From Amycolatopsis eburnea (GTDB taxonomy: Bacteria; Actinomycetota; Actinomycetes; Mycobacteriales; Pseudonocardiaceae), in NCBI RefSeq assembly GCF_003937945.1, contig NZ_RSEC01000062.1:1-64000 (forward strand): DNA of 64,000 nt. Reading direction: 5' to 3'. The translations under genes were made by a program, and so were the position numbers. Positions 41,770 to 50,095 of the stretch are shown piece by piece. Numbering within the stretch: the first letter of the stretch is position 1; each line of letters begins with the position of its first letter. The notes below the pieces were generated by a model. The model searched no databases and was not told where the DNA came from. It was given only the letters and a program-made list of their open reading frames with translations.

Positions 41770-42762
41770 TCACGTATTGGGCGGGTTCAGCGGCGGGAGC
41801 TGGTAGGTCGGCTCGGTCGGCTCCTGCTTCGGCGGCGGGTGGGCCTGGGTCGCCCCGCCGTAGGGGTCGTCGAGCCGCGCCGACAGCGTGCCGGGCGCCT
41901 CCTCGTCGGCGGCGGGCTGGGCCGGGAACGGCTGCGACGGCGGCCCGCCGCGGCCCGGACCGCCCGCGGGCTGCGCGGGGAAGGGCTGGGACGGCGGCGT
42001 GCCGTACCCGGGCTGCGCGGGGAACGGCTGCGAGGGCGGCCCGCCGTAGGGACCGGGGAAGGCCGGGGCGCCGCCGTACCCGTACTGCTGCTGCGGCGGC
42101 ACCGGGTAGGGCCGCGACTGCTGCTGGTACGGCCCCGGCGGTCCGGCCGGCCCGGCCGGTGCGGGCGCGGGTGCCGCCGCCCGCCGCCCGGCCAGTGCGG
42201 CGAACACCAGTGCCACCACCGCCACCGCGCCGCCGCCGAGCAGCAGCCAGAAACCGGTCCCGGTCGCGTAGTGGGACTGGACCGAGCCCTCGCCGGACTC
42301 GTAGCTCAACGTCGCCGAGACGTCCATGCCCAGCATCCACACCGCCGCGGCCACGCCCGCGCCGCCGGCGATCAGCGCCGTCCGGGCGCCGTCGCGGACG
42401 CCCGGGCCCGCGGAGCGGCGCCGTCCCGCGAACGCCATGCCCGCCCCGGCCAGCAGCACCACCGCGCCGGCGGTGAGCGGGATCCCGTAGCGCGCGACGT
42501 GGGTGTTCTCGTAGAACTTCTTCGCTTCCTCGCCGGGTTCGACGGAGAACGACCGCGTCCAGGCGCTGATCGTCTGGCTGCTTTCGCTCTTGCCGTCGAC
42601 GACCTGCTCGAACGACGTCTGCGGCAGGAACGACCCGGCCACGACGAGGGCCGCGGCGACGGCGCCGAACATCCCGGCGAGCAGCCGGCGGAACCCGCCG
42701 GGATCGGCGGCCGGCCGCGCGGGCGGCGGGCCGTAGGGATACGGGTGCGGAGCGGCGGTCAT
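41770..42762 (-). CDS. Membrane protein with proline-rich repeated C-terminus
   Basis: A 330-residue protein with four predicted spans (about residues 29-49, 95-113, 130-150 and 172-192) and a C-terminal cytosolic or exposed tail of about 130 residues. The tail has a repeated block, GGPPSQPFPAQP and variants, four times, plus QQQ and PYP runs, giving extreme Pro/Gln content. The second loop (SFEQVVDGKSESSQTISAW) is hydrophilic. I do not recognise the family. ATG with GAGGGGAG upstream. The TetR gene is next on the same strand. Confidence 0.62.
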   Translation of the reverse strand: MTAAPHPYPYGPPPARPAADPGGFRRLLAGMFGAVAAALVVAGSFLPQTSFEQVVDGKSESSQTISAWTRSFSVEPGEEAKKFYENTHVARYGIPLTAGAVVLLAGAGMAFAGRRRSAGPGVRDGARTALIAGGAGVAAAVWMLGMDVSATLSYESGEGSVQSHYATGTGFWLLLGGGAVAVVALVFAALAGRRAAAPAPAPAGPAGPPGPYQQQSRPYPVPPQQQYGYGGAPAFPGPYGGPPSQPFPAQPGYGTPPSQPFPAQPAGGPGRGGPPSQPFPAQPAADEEAPGTLSARLDDPYGGATQAHPPPKQEPTEPTYQLPPLNPPNT

Positions 42763-42823
42763 GGTGACTCCCCTCTGTCCGGGGGATTGGACCACGATTC
42801 GGCGGCCGCGGATAAGGGGTTGG

Positions 42824-43441
42824 TCAGCTCGGAGCAGTGGCGGCGTCCTGGTAGAGCAGGACGGCGATGCGCTTCCACTCCTCGAGGAGCTGCCGCCGCC
42901 GGTCCGGGTCGCCACCGAGCTCGGCGTCCAGCGCGAGCCCGCGGGTGAGGTTGACGGTGAGCCAGAACAGCATCTCGGCCCGCTCGGGCGGGAGCTCGCC
43001 GGCGACCTGCGTGACGTGCTCCAGCGTGGCGCGGCCGAGCGCGCGGTCGACCGGCCGGATGGCCGCGCGCAGCTCGGGGTCGGTGCGGGCGGCGACCCAC
43101 AGCTCGGTGACGGCGGTCGAGAGCGTGCCCGAGTAGCCGGTCCACAGCAGGTCGATCGCGGCGGCGACCCCGGTGCCGCCGCCGGGCAGCTCGTCCAGCG
43201 AAGCCGCGAGCCGGCGGCGCAGCTTGGTCGTCAGGTGCTCGACCGCGGCGGCCATCAGCTCGGCCTTCGCCGTGAAGTGGTGCTGCACCGCGCCCTTCGA
43301 GACGCCCGCCCGGGCGCAGATCTCCTGGACCGACGTCCGCGCGTAGCCGAGGTCCACCAGGCAGTCGATGGTGGCGTCGAGCAGCGCCGTGCGGGTCTGC
43401 TCGCGCCGCTGCGCCTGGGTCCGGTGCGCCGTCGAGGTCAC
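42824..43441 (-). CDS. TetR-family regulator
   Basis: A 205-residue TetR protein. The DNA-binding domain is RTALLDATIDCLVDLGYARTSVQEICARAGVSKGAVQHHFTAKAELMAAAVEHL (about residues 17-70), and the C-terminal ligand domain is all-helical. It is divergent from the acyl-CoA dehydrogenase and racemase genes, with 97 bases between the starts, so it is their likely repressor, releasing on an acyl-CoA. The intergenic space has TACC/GGTA and CGGA/TCCG repeats. Confidence 0.82.
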   Translation of the reverse strand: MTSTAHRTQAQRREQTRTALLDATIDCLVDLGYARTSVQEICARAGVSKGAVQHHFTAKAELMAAAVEHLTTKLRRRLAASLDELPGGGTGVAAAIDLLWTGYSGTLSTAVTELWVAARTDPELRAAIRPVDRALGRATLEHVTQVAGELPPERAEMLFWLTVNLTRGLALDAELGGDPDRRRQLLEEWKRIAVLLYQDAATAPS

Positions 43442-43457
43442 TTCGGCCTCCCTGCTT

Positions 43458-43488
43458 TACCTACAGGCCGGTACGGATGTACATTCCG
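43458..43488. promoter_or_regulatory. Possible TetR operator between tetR and the acyl-CoA dehydrogenase gene
   Basis: TACC and GGTA arms (43458-43473) and CGGA/TCCG arms flanking TGTACAT (43474-43488) lie side by side within the divergent promoter region. The arms are only four bases each, so this is tentative. Confidence 0.35.
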
Positions 43489-43538
43489 CAGAGAACTTAC
43501 ATGCTGATCGTCATGTTTTCCAGCAGGAGGGTGTCCCC

Positions 43539-44690
43539 GTGCCGCTGCAACTGCCGAAGAGCTCGTGGAGCACGACCGAGCTCGAAGACCTCCGCGAACT
43601 CTCGCGGTCGTTCATGCAGAAGGAGCTCGTGCCGCACCAGGAGCGCTGGGCGGCCGAGAAGAAGGTCGACCGCGAGCTGTGGAACAAGGCGGGCGAGGTC
43701 GGGCTGCTCTGCCTGTCGATCCCCGAGGAGTACGGCGGGGGTGGCGGCACCTTCGCGCACGAGGCCGTCCTCTACGAGGAGCAGGCCCGCGCCGGGGACA
43801 GCGCGTGGGGCGTCACCGTCCACAATGGAATCGTCGCGCACTACCTGAGCGCCTACGCTTCCGAAGAGAAGAAGCGCGAGTGGCTGCCGAAGATGGCCAC
43901 CGGCGAGATGGTCGGCGCGATCGCGATGACCGAACCCGGCACCGGCTCGGACCTGCAGGGCATCAAGACCCGCGCGGTGCGCGACGGCGACCACTACGTC
44001 ATCAACGGCGCCAAGACGTTCATCACCAACGGTTTCCACGCCGACCTCGTCGTCGTCGCGGTCAAGACCGACCCGGACGCGGGCGCGCAGGGCGTCTCGC
44101 TGATCGTGGTCGAGACCGACACGCCGGGCTTCCGCCGCGGCCGCGTCCTCGACAAGGTCGGGCTCAAGGGACAGGACACCGCCGAGCTGTTCTTCGACGA
44201 CGTCCGCGTGCCCGCCGCCAACCTCCTCGGCGACGCCGAAGGCCAGGGCTTCTTCCAGCTGATGCTGCAGCTGCCGCAGGAACGGCTGATCATCGCCGTC
44301 ACCGCGGTGGCCGGGCTGGAGGCCGCGGTCGACCTGACCCTGGAGTACACCAAGGAGCGCACGGCGTTCGGCCGGCCGCTCTTCGGCTTCCAGAACACGA
44401 AGTTCACCCTCGCCGAGGCCGCCACCGAAGCCGCCGTCTCGCGCGCGTTCCTCGACCAGTGCATCGAACGCCACCTGCGCGGTGAACTGGACGTCCAGGG
44501 CGCGGCGATGGCGAAGCTCTGGACCACCGAGCGGGTCAACAAGGTCATCGACGACTGCGTGCAGCTCTTCGGCGGCTACGGCTACATGACCGAGTACCCG
44601 ATCGCGCGCGCGTGGGCCGACGTCCGGATCTCCCGGATCTTCGGCGGCACCAGCGAGATCATGAAGGAAATCATCTCCCGCTCGCTGTGA
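43539..44690 (+). CDS. Acyl-CoA dehydrogenase, LCAD/IVD type
   Basis: A 383-residue FAD-dependent dehydrogenase. AMTEPGTGSDLQGIKTRAV and FITNGFHADLVVVA are the flavin- and substrate-contacting loops. The catalytic Glu is probably the one in LQLPQERLIIA, as in long-chain and isovaleryl enzymes, because the short-chain position near the C-terminus reads IFGGTSEIM with Gly where the Glu would be. It introduces a trans-2 double bond in an acyl-CoA. The start is GTG with AGGAGG eight bases upstream. It is followed 11 bases on by alpha-methylacyl-CoA racemase, so a methyl-branched substrate is plausible. Confidence 0.86.
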   Translation: MPLQLPKSSWSTTELEDLRELSRSFMQKELVPHQERWAAEKKVDRELWNKAGEVGLLCLSIPEEYGGGGGTFAHEAVLYEEQARAGDSAWGVTVHNGIVAHYLSAYASEEKKREWLPKMATGEMVGAIAMTEPGTGSDLQGIKTRAVRDGDHYVINGAKTFITNGFHADLVVVAVKTDPDAGAQGVSLIVVETDTPGFRRGRVLDKVGLKGQDTAELFFDDVRVPAANLLGDAEGQGFFQLMLQLPQERLIIAVTAVAGLEAAVDLTLEYTKERTAFGRPLFGFQNTKFTLAEAATEAAVSRAFLDQCIERHLRGELDVQGAAMAKLWTTERVNKVIDDCVQLFGGYGYMTEYPIARAWADVRISRIFGGTSEIMKEIISRSL

Positions 44691-44701
44691 AAGGACCCGA
44701 C

Positions 44702-45838
44702 ATGAAGGCAGGTCCGCTCAGCGGCCTGAAGGTGGTGGAGCTCGCGGGTCTCGCGCCCGGGCCCTTCGCCGCGATGATCCTCTCCGACCTCGGCGCCGAC
44801 GTCGTGCGCGTCGACCGCGCGAAGCCGGGGGAGGACGTGCTCGGCATCGCGACCGACCCGCTCGCCCGCGGCCGCCGGTCCGTCGGCATCAACACCAAGA
44901 CCCCCGAGGGCGTCGAACTGGTGCTGAAGCTGTGCGACACCGCCGACGTCCTCATCGAGCCGTTCCGCCCCGGCGTCGCCGAGCGGATCGGGCTCGGCCC
45001 GGAAGCCGTGCACGCCCGCAACCCGCGGCTGGTCTACGGCCGGATGACCGGCTGGGGCCAGGACGGGCCGCTCGCTCCGGCGGCCGGGCACGACATCAAC
45101 TACATCGGCATCTCCGGCGCGCTCGAACCCATCGGGCGCGCGGGGGAGCGACCGGTGCCGCCGCTCAACCTCGTCGGCGACTTCGGTGGCGGCGGCCTGC
45201 TGCTCGCGATGGGCATCCTGGCCGCGCTGTACGAACGGAACACCTCCGGCAAGGGGCAGGTCGTCGACGCCTCGATGGTCGACGGCGCCGCGCTGCTCAC
45301 CACGAGCCTGCACGGCATGGCCGCGGCCGGGCTGTGGGGCGGCGGCCGCGGGGACAACATGCTCGACGGCGGCGCGCCCTTCTACGACACCTACGAGACC
45401 GCGGACGGCAAGTACGTCGCCGTCGGCGCGATCGAGATGCGGTTCTGGGGCGACCTGGTCAAGGTCCTTGAACTGGACCAGGAGTCGCTGCCGCTGCACG
45501 TCGACAAGACGCAGTGGCCGAAGCTGCGCGAGATCCTCGCGACGACGATCGGCAAGCACACGCGCGACGAACTCGTCGCGCGTGCCGAGGGCACCGACGC
45601 GTGCCTGACGCCGGTCCTGGCGCCGGGCGAGGCGGCGGCGCACCCGCACAACGCGGCGCGCGGGACGTTCGTCGAGATCGGCGGCATGGTGCAGCCGGCC
45701 CCGGCGCCGCGCTTCGACCGGACGCCGCCGGAAACCCCGGAAGCACCGCGCGCCAAGGGATCCGACACCGAAGCCGTGCTGGCGGAACTGGGCGTCACGG
45801 ACCTCGACGCGCTGCGTGCGGCGGGTGCGATCGCCTAG
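44702..45838 (+). CDS. mcr: Alpha-methylacyl-CoA racemase / CaiB-BaiF family
   Basis: A 378-residue family III CoA-transferase fold protein. It opens with LSGLKVVELAGLAPGPFAAMILSDLGADVVRVDR. His130 in AAGHDINY and Asp160 in NLVGDFGGGG have the 30-residue spacing of the catalytic pair (His126/Asp156) in the M. tuberculosis racemase MCR, so racemase activity is better supported than CoA transfer. It would convert 2R- to 2S-methylacyl-CoA so that the neighbouring dehydrogenase can act. ATG start. The stop overlaps the convergent acetyltransferase by four bases. Confidence 0.85.
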   Translation: MKAGPLSGLKVVELAGLAPGPFAAMILSDLGADVVRVDRAKPGEDVLGIATDPLARGRRSVGINTKTPEGVELVLKLCDTADVLIEPFRPGVAERIGLGPEAVHARNPRLVYGRMTGWGQDGPLAPAAGHDINYIGISGALEPIGRAGERPVPPLNLVGDFGGGGLLLAMGILAALYERNTSGKGQVVDASMVDGAALLTTSLHGMAAAGLWGGGRGDNMLDGGAPFYDTYETADGKYVAVGAIEMRFWGDLVKVLELDQESLPLHVDKTQWPKLREILATTIGKHTRDELVARAEGTDACLTPVLAPGEAAAHPHNAARGTFVEIGGMVQPAPAPRFDRTPPETPEAPRAKGSDTEAVLAELGVTDLDALRAAGAIA

Positions 45839-46365
45839 GTCCGAGCCAGGTCGGAGCGCACGACCGAGTAGATGACGTGGTCGCGCCACTCGCCGTCGCG
45901 GAAGCCGTAGCCGCGAAGCACGCCTTCGCGGGTGAAGCCGGCTTTCTCGAGCGAGCGCTGTTCGGCGCGGTTGCCGACCTCGGTCGTCGCTTCGACGCGG
46001 TTCAGCTGCGTGTGCGCGAAGAGGTATTCGGCGAGCAGCCGCTGGGCCTCGGTGCCGTGGCCGTGGCCGCGGGCTTCGGGCGCCAGCACCAGGCCGACGT
46101 TCCAGCAGTACGACGTCGGCCCGGTGCGGGTGCGGTGCCACGAAACGAGGCCGAGCACGCGGCCGCCGAGCACGGGCACGAGCATGCCGCTCTCGGCGGT
46201 GAGCATCCCGGTTTCGTGCCACCGGCGGCGCAGGTAGCCGGGGTCGTGCCAGCCGAACCACTGGTGTTCGCCCGCGGCGACGGGGTCGTTCGTCAGCCGG
46301 TCGAGCAGCTCGAGGTCGGCCTCGGCGACGGGCCGGAGCTCGACTCTGGAGACGTCGTCGTCCAT
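45835..46365 (-). CDS. GNAT-family N-acetyltransferase
   Basis: A 176-residue GNAT protein: VELRPVAEADLELLDRLTNDP at the start, the acetyl-CoA-binding region VLAPEARGHGHGTEAQRLLAEYLF with its Q/RxxGxG/A form (RGHGHG), and VEATTEVGNRAEQRSLEKAGFTREGVLRGY as the C-terminal core, typical of RimJ/RimL-like enzymes. It may acetylate a protein N-terminus or a small amine. Not linked in operon form to its neighbours. Confidence 0.83.
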   Translation of the reverse strand: MDDDVSRVELRPVAEADLELLDRLTNDPVAAGEHQWFGWHDPGYLRRRWHETGMLTAESGMLVPVLGGRVLGLVSWHRTRTGPTSYCWNVGLVLAPEARGHGHGTEAQRLLAEYLFAHTQLNRVEATTEVGNRAEQRSLEKAGFTREGVLRGYGFRDGEWRDHVIYSVVRSDLART

Positions 46366-46451
46366 CCGGCGACCTTATCGGCCGCTTGACCGGAACCGGG
46401 ACCCCTACGCGGGATCCAGCCTCTCAGGTGATGCGTGGCAGCGGAGCGTGG

Positions 46452-47225
46452 TCAGCCGAAGCTGCCGTGGCGGCCTTCGCCGCCCGCGAACCGGGCCGCG
46501 CCTTCGACCGCTTCGGCCGCCAGCACCCCGGCGCCCATCGCGGCCCGGAACTCCGCCGTGAGAGCGTCCTCTTCGGACTGTCCCCACTGCGCCAGCGCCG
46601 ACAGCCGGTCGCCGCGCAGGCACGCCTGCGGGAACGCCGCGAGCTGCCGGGCCAGCTCCTGCGCCGCCGGAACCGCTTCGCCCGCCGGGACCAGGCGGTT
46701 GGCCAAGCCGATCGAGAACGCTTCCTCCGCGTCCACGGGCCGTCCGGTGAGGATCAGGTCCATCGCCCGCGACTGGCCGATCAGGCGCGGCAGGCGCACC
46801 GTCCCGCCGTCGATCAGCGGGACGCCCCAGCGGCGGCAGTACACGCCGAACACCGCCGTCGCGTCCGCGACCCGCAGGTCGCACCACAGCGCCAGCTCCA
46901 GCCCGCCCGCGACGGCCGGCCCGTGCACCGCCGCGATCACCGGCTTGCCGAGCGCCATCCGGGTGGGGCCCATCGGGCCGTCCCCGTCCGGGTGAGTCCG
47001 GTTCACCCGCTCGGTGCCGATCGCCTTGAGGTCGGCACCCGCGCAGAACGCGCCGCCGGCGCCGGTCAGCACCGCGACGGCGGCGTCCGGGTCGGCGTCG
47101 AACGCGCGGAAGGCGTCGGCCAGCTCGGCCGCGGTGGGCCCGTCGACGGCGTTGCGGGCGGCCGGGCGGTCGAGGGTGATCGTGGTGACGGGACCGTCCT
47201 GCTCGACCAGCACGTTCCGGGGCAT
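46452..47225 (-). CDS. Enoyl-CoA hydratase/isomerase (crotonase) family
   Basis: A 257-residue crotonase. The oxyanion-hole segments are GAGGAFCAGADLKAI and HGPAVAGGLELALWCDLRVA; the catalytic Glu position of hydratases is taken by VPLIDGGTVRLPRL, where an acidic Asp replaces the more usual Glu, so hydration is possible but not sure. It may act on the acyl-CoA products of the dehydrogenase and racemase encoded 1 kb away. The ATG start gives the length usual for the family. Divergent from a small membrane peptide. Confidence 0.82.
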   Translation of the reverse strand: MPRNVLVEQDGPVTTITLDRPAARNAVDGPTAAELADAFRAFDADPDAAVAVLTGAGGAFCAGADLKAIGTERVNRTHPDGDGPMGPTRMALGKPVIAAVHGPAVAGGLELALWCDLRVADATAVFGVYCRRWGVPLIDGGTVRLPRLIGQSRAMDLILTGRPVDAEEAFSIGLANRLVPAGEAVPAAQELARQLAAFPQACLRGDRLSALAQWGQSEEDALTAEFRAAMGAGVLAAEAVEGAARFAGGEGRHGSFG

Positions 47226-47327
47226 CGGCGCTCCTCGCGGTTGACCGGCGTGTCTTCCGGGCACGCCTTCCCTAGAGTAAGGGGGTGGCCACTCCCGGGA
47301 CGGGGACGGCGAGCCGGGAGGAAGCGC

Positions 47328-47495
47328 ATGTCGGGTGGGATGAAGAAGGTCCTGATCGTCGGAGTCGTCGCGATCGTCCTGTTCTTCCTGATCACCCAGC
47401 CGACGCAGTCCGCCGACTTCGTCCACCGCGTGCTCGGCTGGCTCAAGGACGGCGCCGAAGCGATCGTCACGTTCTTCCGGACGCTCTTCTCCTGA
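47328..47495 (+). CDS. Small membrane peptide (55 residues)
   Basis: GGGAGGAAGCGC stands before ATG. The product starts MSGGMKK, has one span VLIVGVVAIVLFFLIT (residues 8-23) and continues QPTQSADFVHRVLGWLKDGAEAIVTFFRTLFS, an amphipathic helix. Short proteins of this kind, with the LF end, are widespread in actinobacteria and have no known function. Composition is unlike a random frame. A hairpin follows. Confidence 0.7.
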   Translation: MSGGMKKVLIVGVVAIVLFFLITQPTQSADFVHRVLGWLKDGAEAIVTFFRTLFS

Positions 47496-47509
47496 TCTTC
47501 GCGAACCGC

Positions 47510-47540
47510 CCACCGGCACCGCATCGGGCGGCGCCGGTGG
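47510..47540 (+). terminator. Hairpin after the small membrane peptide gene
   Basis: CCACCGGC and GCCGGTGG arms around a 15-base loop, starting 15 bases after the stop. There is no T-run. Confidence 0.5.
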
Positions 47541-47855
47541 CTACCCTGCGTGTTAGCGGACGGTAAATCACCCAGCGTCACCAATCCCGGAATTCGGACC
47601 CCAGCACTCGACCATCCGGGTGGATTGCGGCGGAAAACGCGCAGGTCGGCGAATTCGTGGCAGCCGGGGTCTGGCGAAGGGGACCACCCCGGCCCTACGG
47701 TGCTCACATTGCGTGATCGGGTGGTTCGCCCTCCCCCCGGAGAACCCCGGTACGCAGGCAGTTTCCACTCAGCAAGGTGCAGGTTGGTGCGTGCGGCACC
47801 ACCGCGTGGGACAGGCGTCAGGGCCTGTCCGTCGGGGACCTACAAGGAGGCAGGG
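47541..47855. other. 315-bp region without a gene, with a hairpin near the downstream start
   Basis: No reading frame here has protein-like composition. The notable element is GGACAGGC-GTCAGG-GCCTGTCC (47809-47830), a perfect 8-bp hairpin that ends 14 bases before the AAGGAGG of the next gene. It could shape translation or be part of an untranslated leader. Nothing else is recognised. Confidence 0.45.
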
Positions 47856-48338
47856 ATGACCGGAGATCCCGGAGTGGACGCGCTGATCCGGCAATGGGCC
47901 GCCGAGCGCGAGCAGACCCCCGAAGAGCAGGAGGTCGACCGCATCGCGAACGCGTGGCTGGCCGACGCGCCGCCGCAGGCCCCGGGCATCCCCGGCCAGC
48001 GGGCCCGGACCGGGCAGTCGCGGTTCGTCCCCGTCGAGTCGGCCGACCCCGGCTACCTGGCCGCGATGCGCAGCCGCCTGCCGGACGTGCCCGAAGAGCT
48101 CCTCACCGCCGCCGCGGGCTGGTGGCAGATGGTCGGCGGCGTCGCCGAGGCCGAGGAGTGGTGGAACGCCGGCATCAGCCCGCTCGACCAGCGGGCCCTC
48201 GACTACCGGGCGGCCGGGCTCGCGCCGTCCGACCTGAGCCGCCGGCTCGGGCCGATGACCGTCCTGCAGCACCTCCGCCGCGGCAGCGCCCCGGCCTGGT
48301 GCGTCGCGCGCCTCGCGCGGCAGCAGAAGTCCGCCTGA
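47856..48338 (+). CDS. Hypothetical protein, about 160 residues
   Basis: Strong AAGGAGG precedes the ATG. The product opens with an acidic helical segment (VDALIRQWAAEREQTPEEQEVDRIANAWLAD), has a middle with YLAAMRSRLPDVPEELLTAAAGWWQMVGGVAEAEEWWNAGISPLDQ, rich in Trp, and a C-terminal basic helix LSRRLGPMTVLQHLRRG. There is no signal, membrane span or motif I know. It could be a small regulator or adaptor: the C-terminal part looks like a DNA- or protein-binding helix pair, which is a guess. Confidence 0.62.
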   Translation: MTGDPGVDALIRQWAAEREQTPEEQEVDRIANAWLADAPPQAPGIPGQRARTGQSRFVPVESADPGYLAAMRSRLPDVPEELLTAAAGWWQMVGGVAEAEEWWNAGISPLDQRALDYRAAGLAPSDLSRRLGPMTVLQHLRRGSAPAWCVARLARQQKSA

Positions 48339-48456
48339 CGCGTTTCACGCGGCCGGGTGAACCGGCGTGGTGAGAGGATTTCGGCGACCCGCGTAACGCT
48401 AACCTGCGCGGGCTCGTTGACACTTCGTCGACACCACGCTGGAGAACCGGAGTTAC

Positions 48457-49371
48457 GTGCGCACCAGGACCGGAAAGAACGAGGACGACCCGATCGACGC
48501 GAGCGTCGAAGCAGCCGCCCCCGCCGCACCGGCACCGGCGCCGCGCTCCGGGAGCGTCGCGGTGCTCACCCGGCTGATCGTGGTCCTCGCCGTGCTGGCC
48601 GTGGCCGGCGGCGGCATCTGGCTCGTCACCCGCGCGGCGACGCCCGAGGCGAGCCCGCTCACCACCGAAATCCCCGCTCTGCAGGTCAAGGCCGCCGACG
48701 TCCGCCCGGGGTCGGTCGCCCCGGCCGGCGGCGCCGTGGCGGGCGGTGCCGAGCAGCAGACGTCTCCCCAGCAGGCCCGCAGCACCGGCCCGGCGACGCT
48801 GTCGCAGTGGGCGAGCCAGGTCGCGGCGGTCACGAACGTCCCCGCCCGGGCCCTGCAGGCCTACGGCAACGCCGAGCTGGCGATGCGCGCGGACCAGCCG
48901 AAGTGCAAGATCTCGTGGGCGACGCTCGCCGGCATCGGCCGCATCGAGTCGAACCACGGCCAGTACGCGGGCGCGGTCCTGGGCGCCGACGGCCGCCCGT
49001 CCAAGCCGATCATCGGCGTCCCCCTCGACGGCTCGGCCGGCGTCCAGGCCATCGGCGACACCGACGGCGGCCGCTACGACGGCGACGCGGGCGTCGACCG
49101 CGCGGTCGGCCCGATGCAGTTCATCCCGAGCACCTGGCGAAAGTGGGCCTCGGACGGCAACGGCGACGGCCTCGGCGACCCCCAGCAGATCGACGACGCG
49201 GCCCTGGCGGCGGCCCGCTACCTGTGCGCGGGCGGCCGCGACATGGCGAGCCCGGGCGGCTGGTGGGCCGGGATCCTGTCGTACAACAACTCGACGGAGT
49301 ACGCGCAGAAGGTGTTCGGGTTGGCGGACGGCTACGCGAAGGCCGCCCAGTCGGTCCGAAAGCAGGGCTGA
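48457..49371 (+). CDS. Membrane-anchored lytic transglycosylase
   Basis: A 304-residue protein with one N-terminal span (about residues 40-58, LIVVLAVLAVAGGGIWLV), so the body faces the wall. The SLT-like lysozyme-fold domain occupies about 120-300: ISWATLAGIGRIESNHGQYAGA carries the catalytic Glu, and VGPMQFIPSTWRKWASDGNGDGLGDPQQIDDAALAAARYLC is the second half, similar to MltB/SleB-like transglycosylases. It cleaves peptidoglycan glycan chains during growth or division. GTG start with GGAG upstream. The preceding region contains GTAAC and CTAAC repeats that recall MtrA sites but are too short to call. Confidence 0.82.
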   Translation: MRTRTGKNEDDPIDASVEAAAPAAPAPAPRSGSVAVLTRLIVVLAVLAVAGGGIWLVTRAATPEASPLTTEIPALQVKAADVRPGSVAPAGGAVAGGAEQQTSPQQARSTGPATLSQWASQVAAVTNVPARALQAYGNAELAMRADQPKCKISWATLAGIGRIESNHGQYAGAVLGADGRPSKPIIGVPLDGSAGVQAIGDTDGGRYDGDAGVDRAVGPMQFIPSTWRKWASDGNGDGLGDPQQIDDAALAAARYLCAGGRDMASPGGWWAGILSYNNSTEYAQKVFGLADGYAKAAQSVRKQG

Positions 49372-49388
49372 CCCGGCGGCCCGAAACG

Positions 49389-49554
49389 CCATGAAAGGGT
49401 CGTTCACCTCGTCAGACGACATGAACGACCCTTTCATGACATCGCCGCGACGCCGGGCAGACCACGCGGCCAGGCGACTCTGCCGTCGAGCGAGCCGCCG
49501 GGACTTTGCCGGGACCCTGTCGTCCGGCGCCAGGAAAGAGTCGTTCATGACGTC
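49389..49554. repeat. Hairpin of the TGAA...TTCA family plus a lone extra arm
   Basis: CATGAAAGGGTCGTTCA (49390-49406) pairs exactly with 49422-49438 (17 bp), with inner TCGTC/GACGA in the loop. A further copy of the left arm, matching at about 20 of 26 positions, lies 140 bases on (49529-49554). This fills the 315-bp gap between the transglycosylase gene and the next gene; nothing else there looks coding. The hairpin starts 18 bases after the transglycosylase stop and could end its transcript. Confidence 0.65.
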
Positions 49555-49673
49555 CCCCGGGTGCGCGAAGGTCAAGTCCGTCAGGGCCAACGGGCGGTAA
49601 AGCGCGGCCGACCTGGGCTGAGAGCGGCGCCACCCGGTACGCGGTCGGCCGTCGCCGCTCAGCCGCCCAGTGC

Positions 49674-49679
49674 TAGCGT
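49674..49679 (+). promoter_or_regulatory. Candidate -10 box of a leaderless promoter
   Basis: TAGCGT lies seven bases before the GTG of the following membrane protein gene, with no ribosome-binding site. Confidence 0.5.
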
Positions 49680-49686
49680 CGATGCC

Positions 49687-50085
49687 GTGCCAGATCCCCA
49701 GCCGCCTGCCGCGTCCCCCTGGGGCCGCCGGATCGCGATCGCCGCGACGTGCCTGGTGAGCCTGCTCGTCTGCTGCGGGCTCGCCTGGTGGCAGTGGGAC
49801 CGCTTCACCTCGGCGAACGGCACCTTCCAGAACCTCGGCTACGTCCTGCAGTGGCCGCTGTTCGGGCTCTTCCCGGCCTTCATGTTCTGGCGGATCCGCA
49901 AGCTCCGCCTGAAGGCCGAAGCCGACGGCACCGCGGACGAGAAGCCCGCCGAAAAGCCCGTCGCCGAGGTGCCCGCCCCCCGTCCCCGTCCCGACGTACC
50001 ACGCTCGGACGAGGACGAGGAGCTGGCCGCGTACAACCGTTACCTGCGCGAGCTGAACGCCCGCGACCAGCAGGCCGCAGAGTGA
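49687..50085 (+). CDS. Small membrane protein (132 residues)
   Basis: Two spans, about residues 14-33 (IAIAATCLVSLLVCCGLAWW) and 51-69 (VLQWPLFGLFPAFMFW), with a loop WQWDRFTSANGTFQNLG between. The C-terminal half is charged and proline-rich and ends with DEELAAYNRYLRELNARDQ, a conserved-looking helix. Proteins of this shape precede DUF3817 genes in many actinobacteria; function unknown. The DUF3817 gene starts ten bases after its stop, so they are one operon. GTG start, leaderless by promoter position. Confidence 0.75.
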   Translation: MPDPQPPAASPWGRRIAIAATCLVSLLVCCGLAWWQWDRFTSANGTFQNLGYVLQWPLFGLFPAFMFWRIRKLRLKAEADGTADEKPAEKPVAEVPAPRPRPDVPRSDEDEELAAYNRYLRELNARDQQAAE

Positions 50086-50095
50086 GGACGACCCG

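Noticed and set aside
48391..48402. MtrA-like GTAAC-G-CTAAC repeat before the transglycosylase gene
   Set aside because: The match is too short and the spacing is not that of known MtrA sites.
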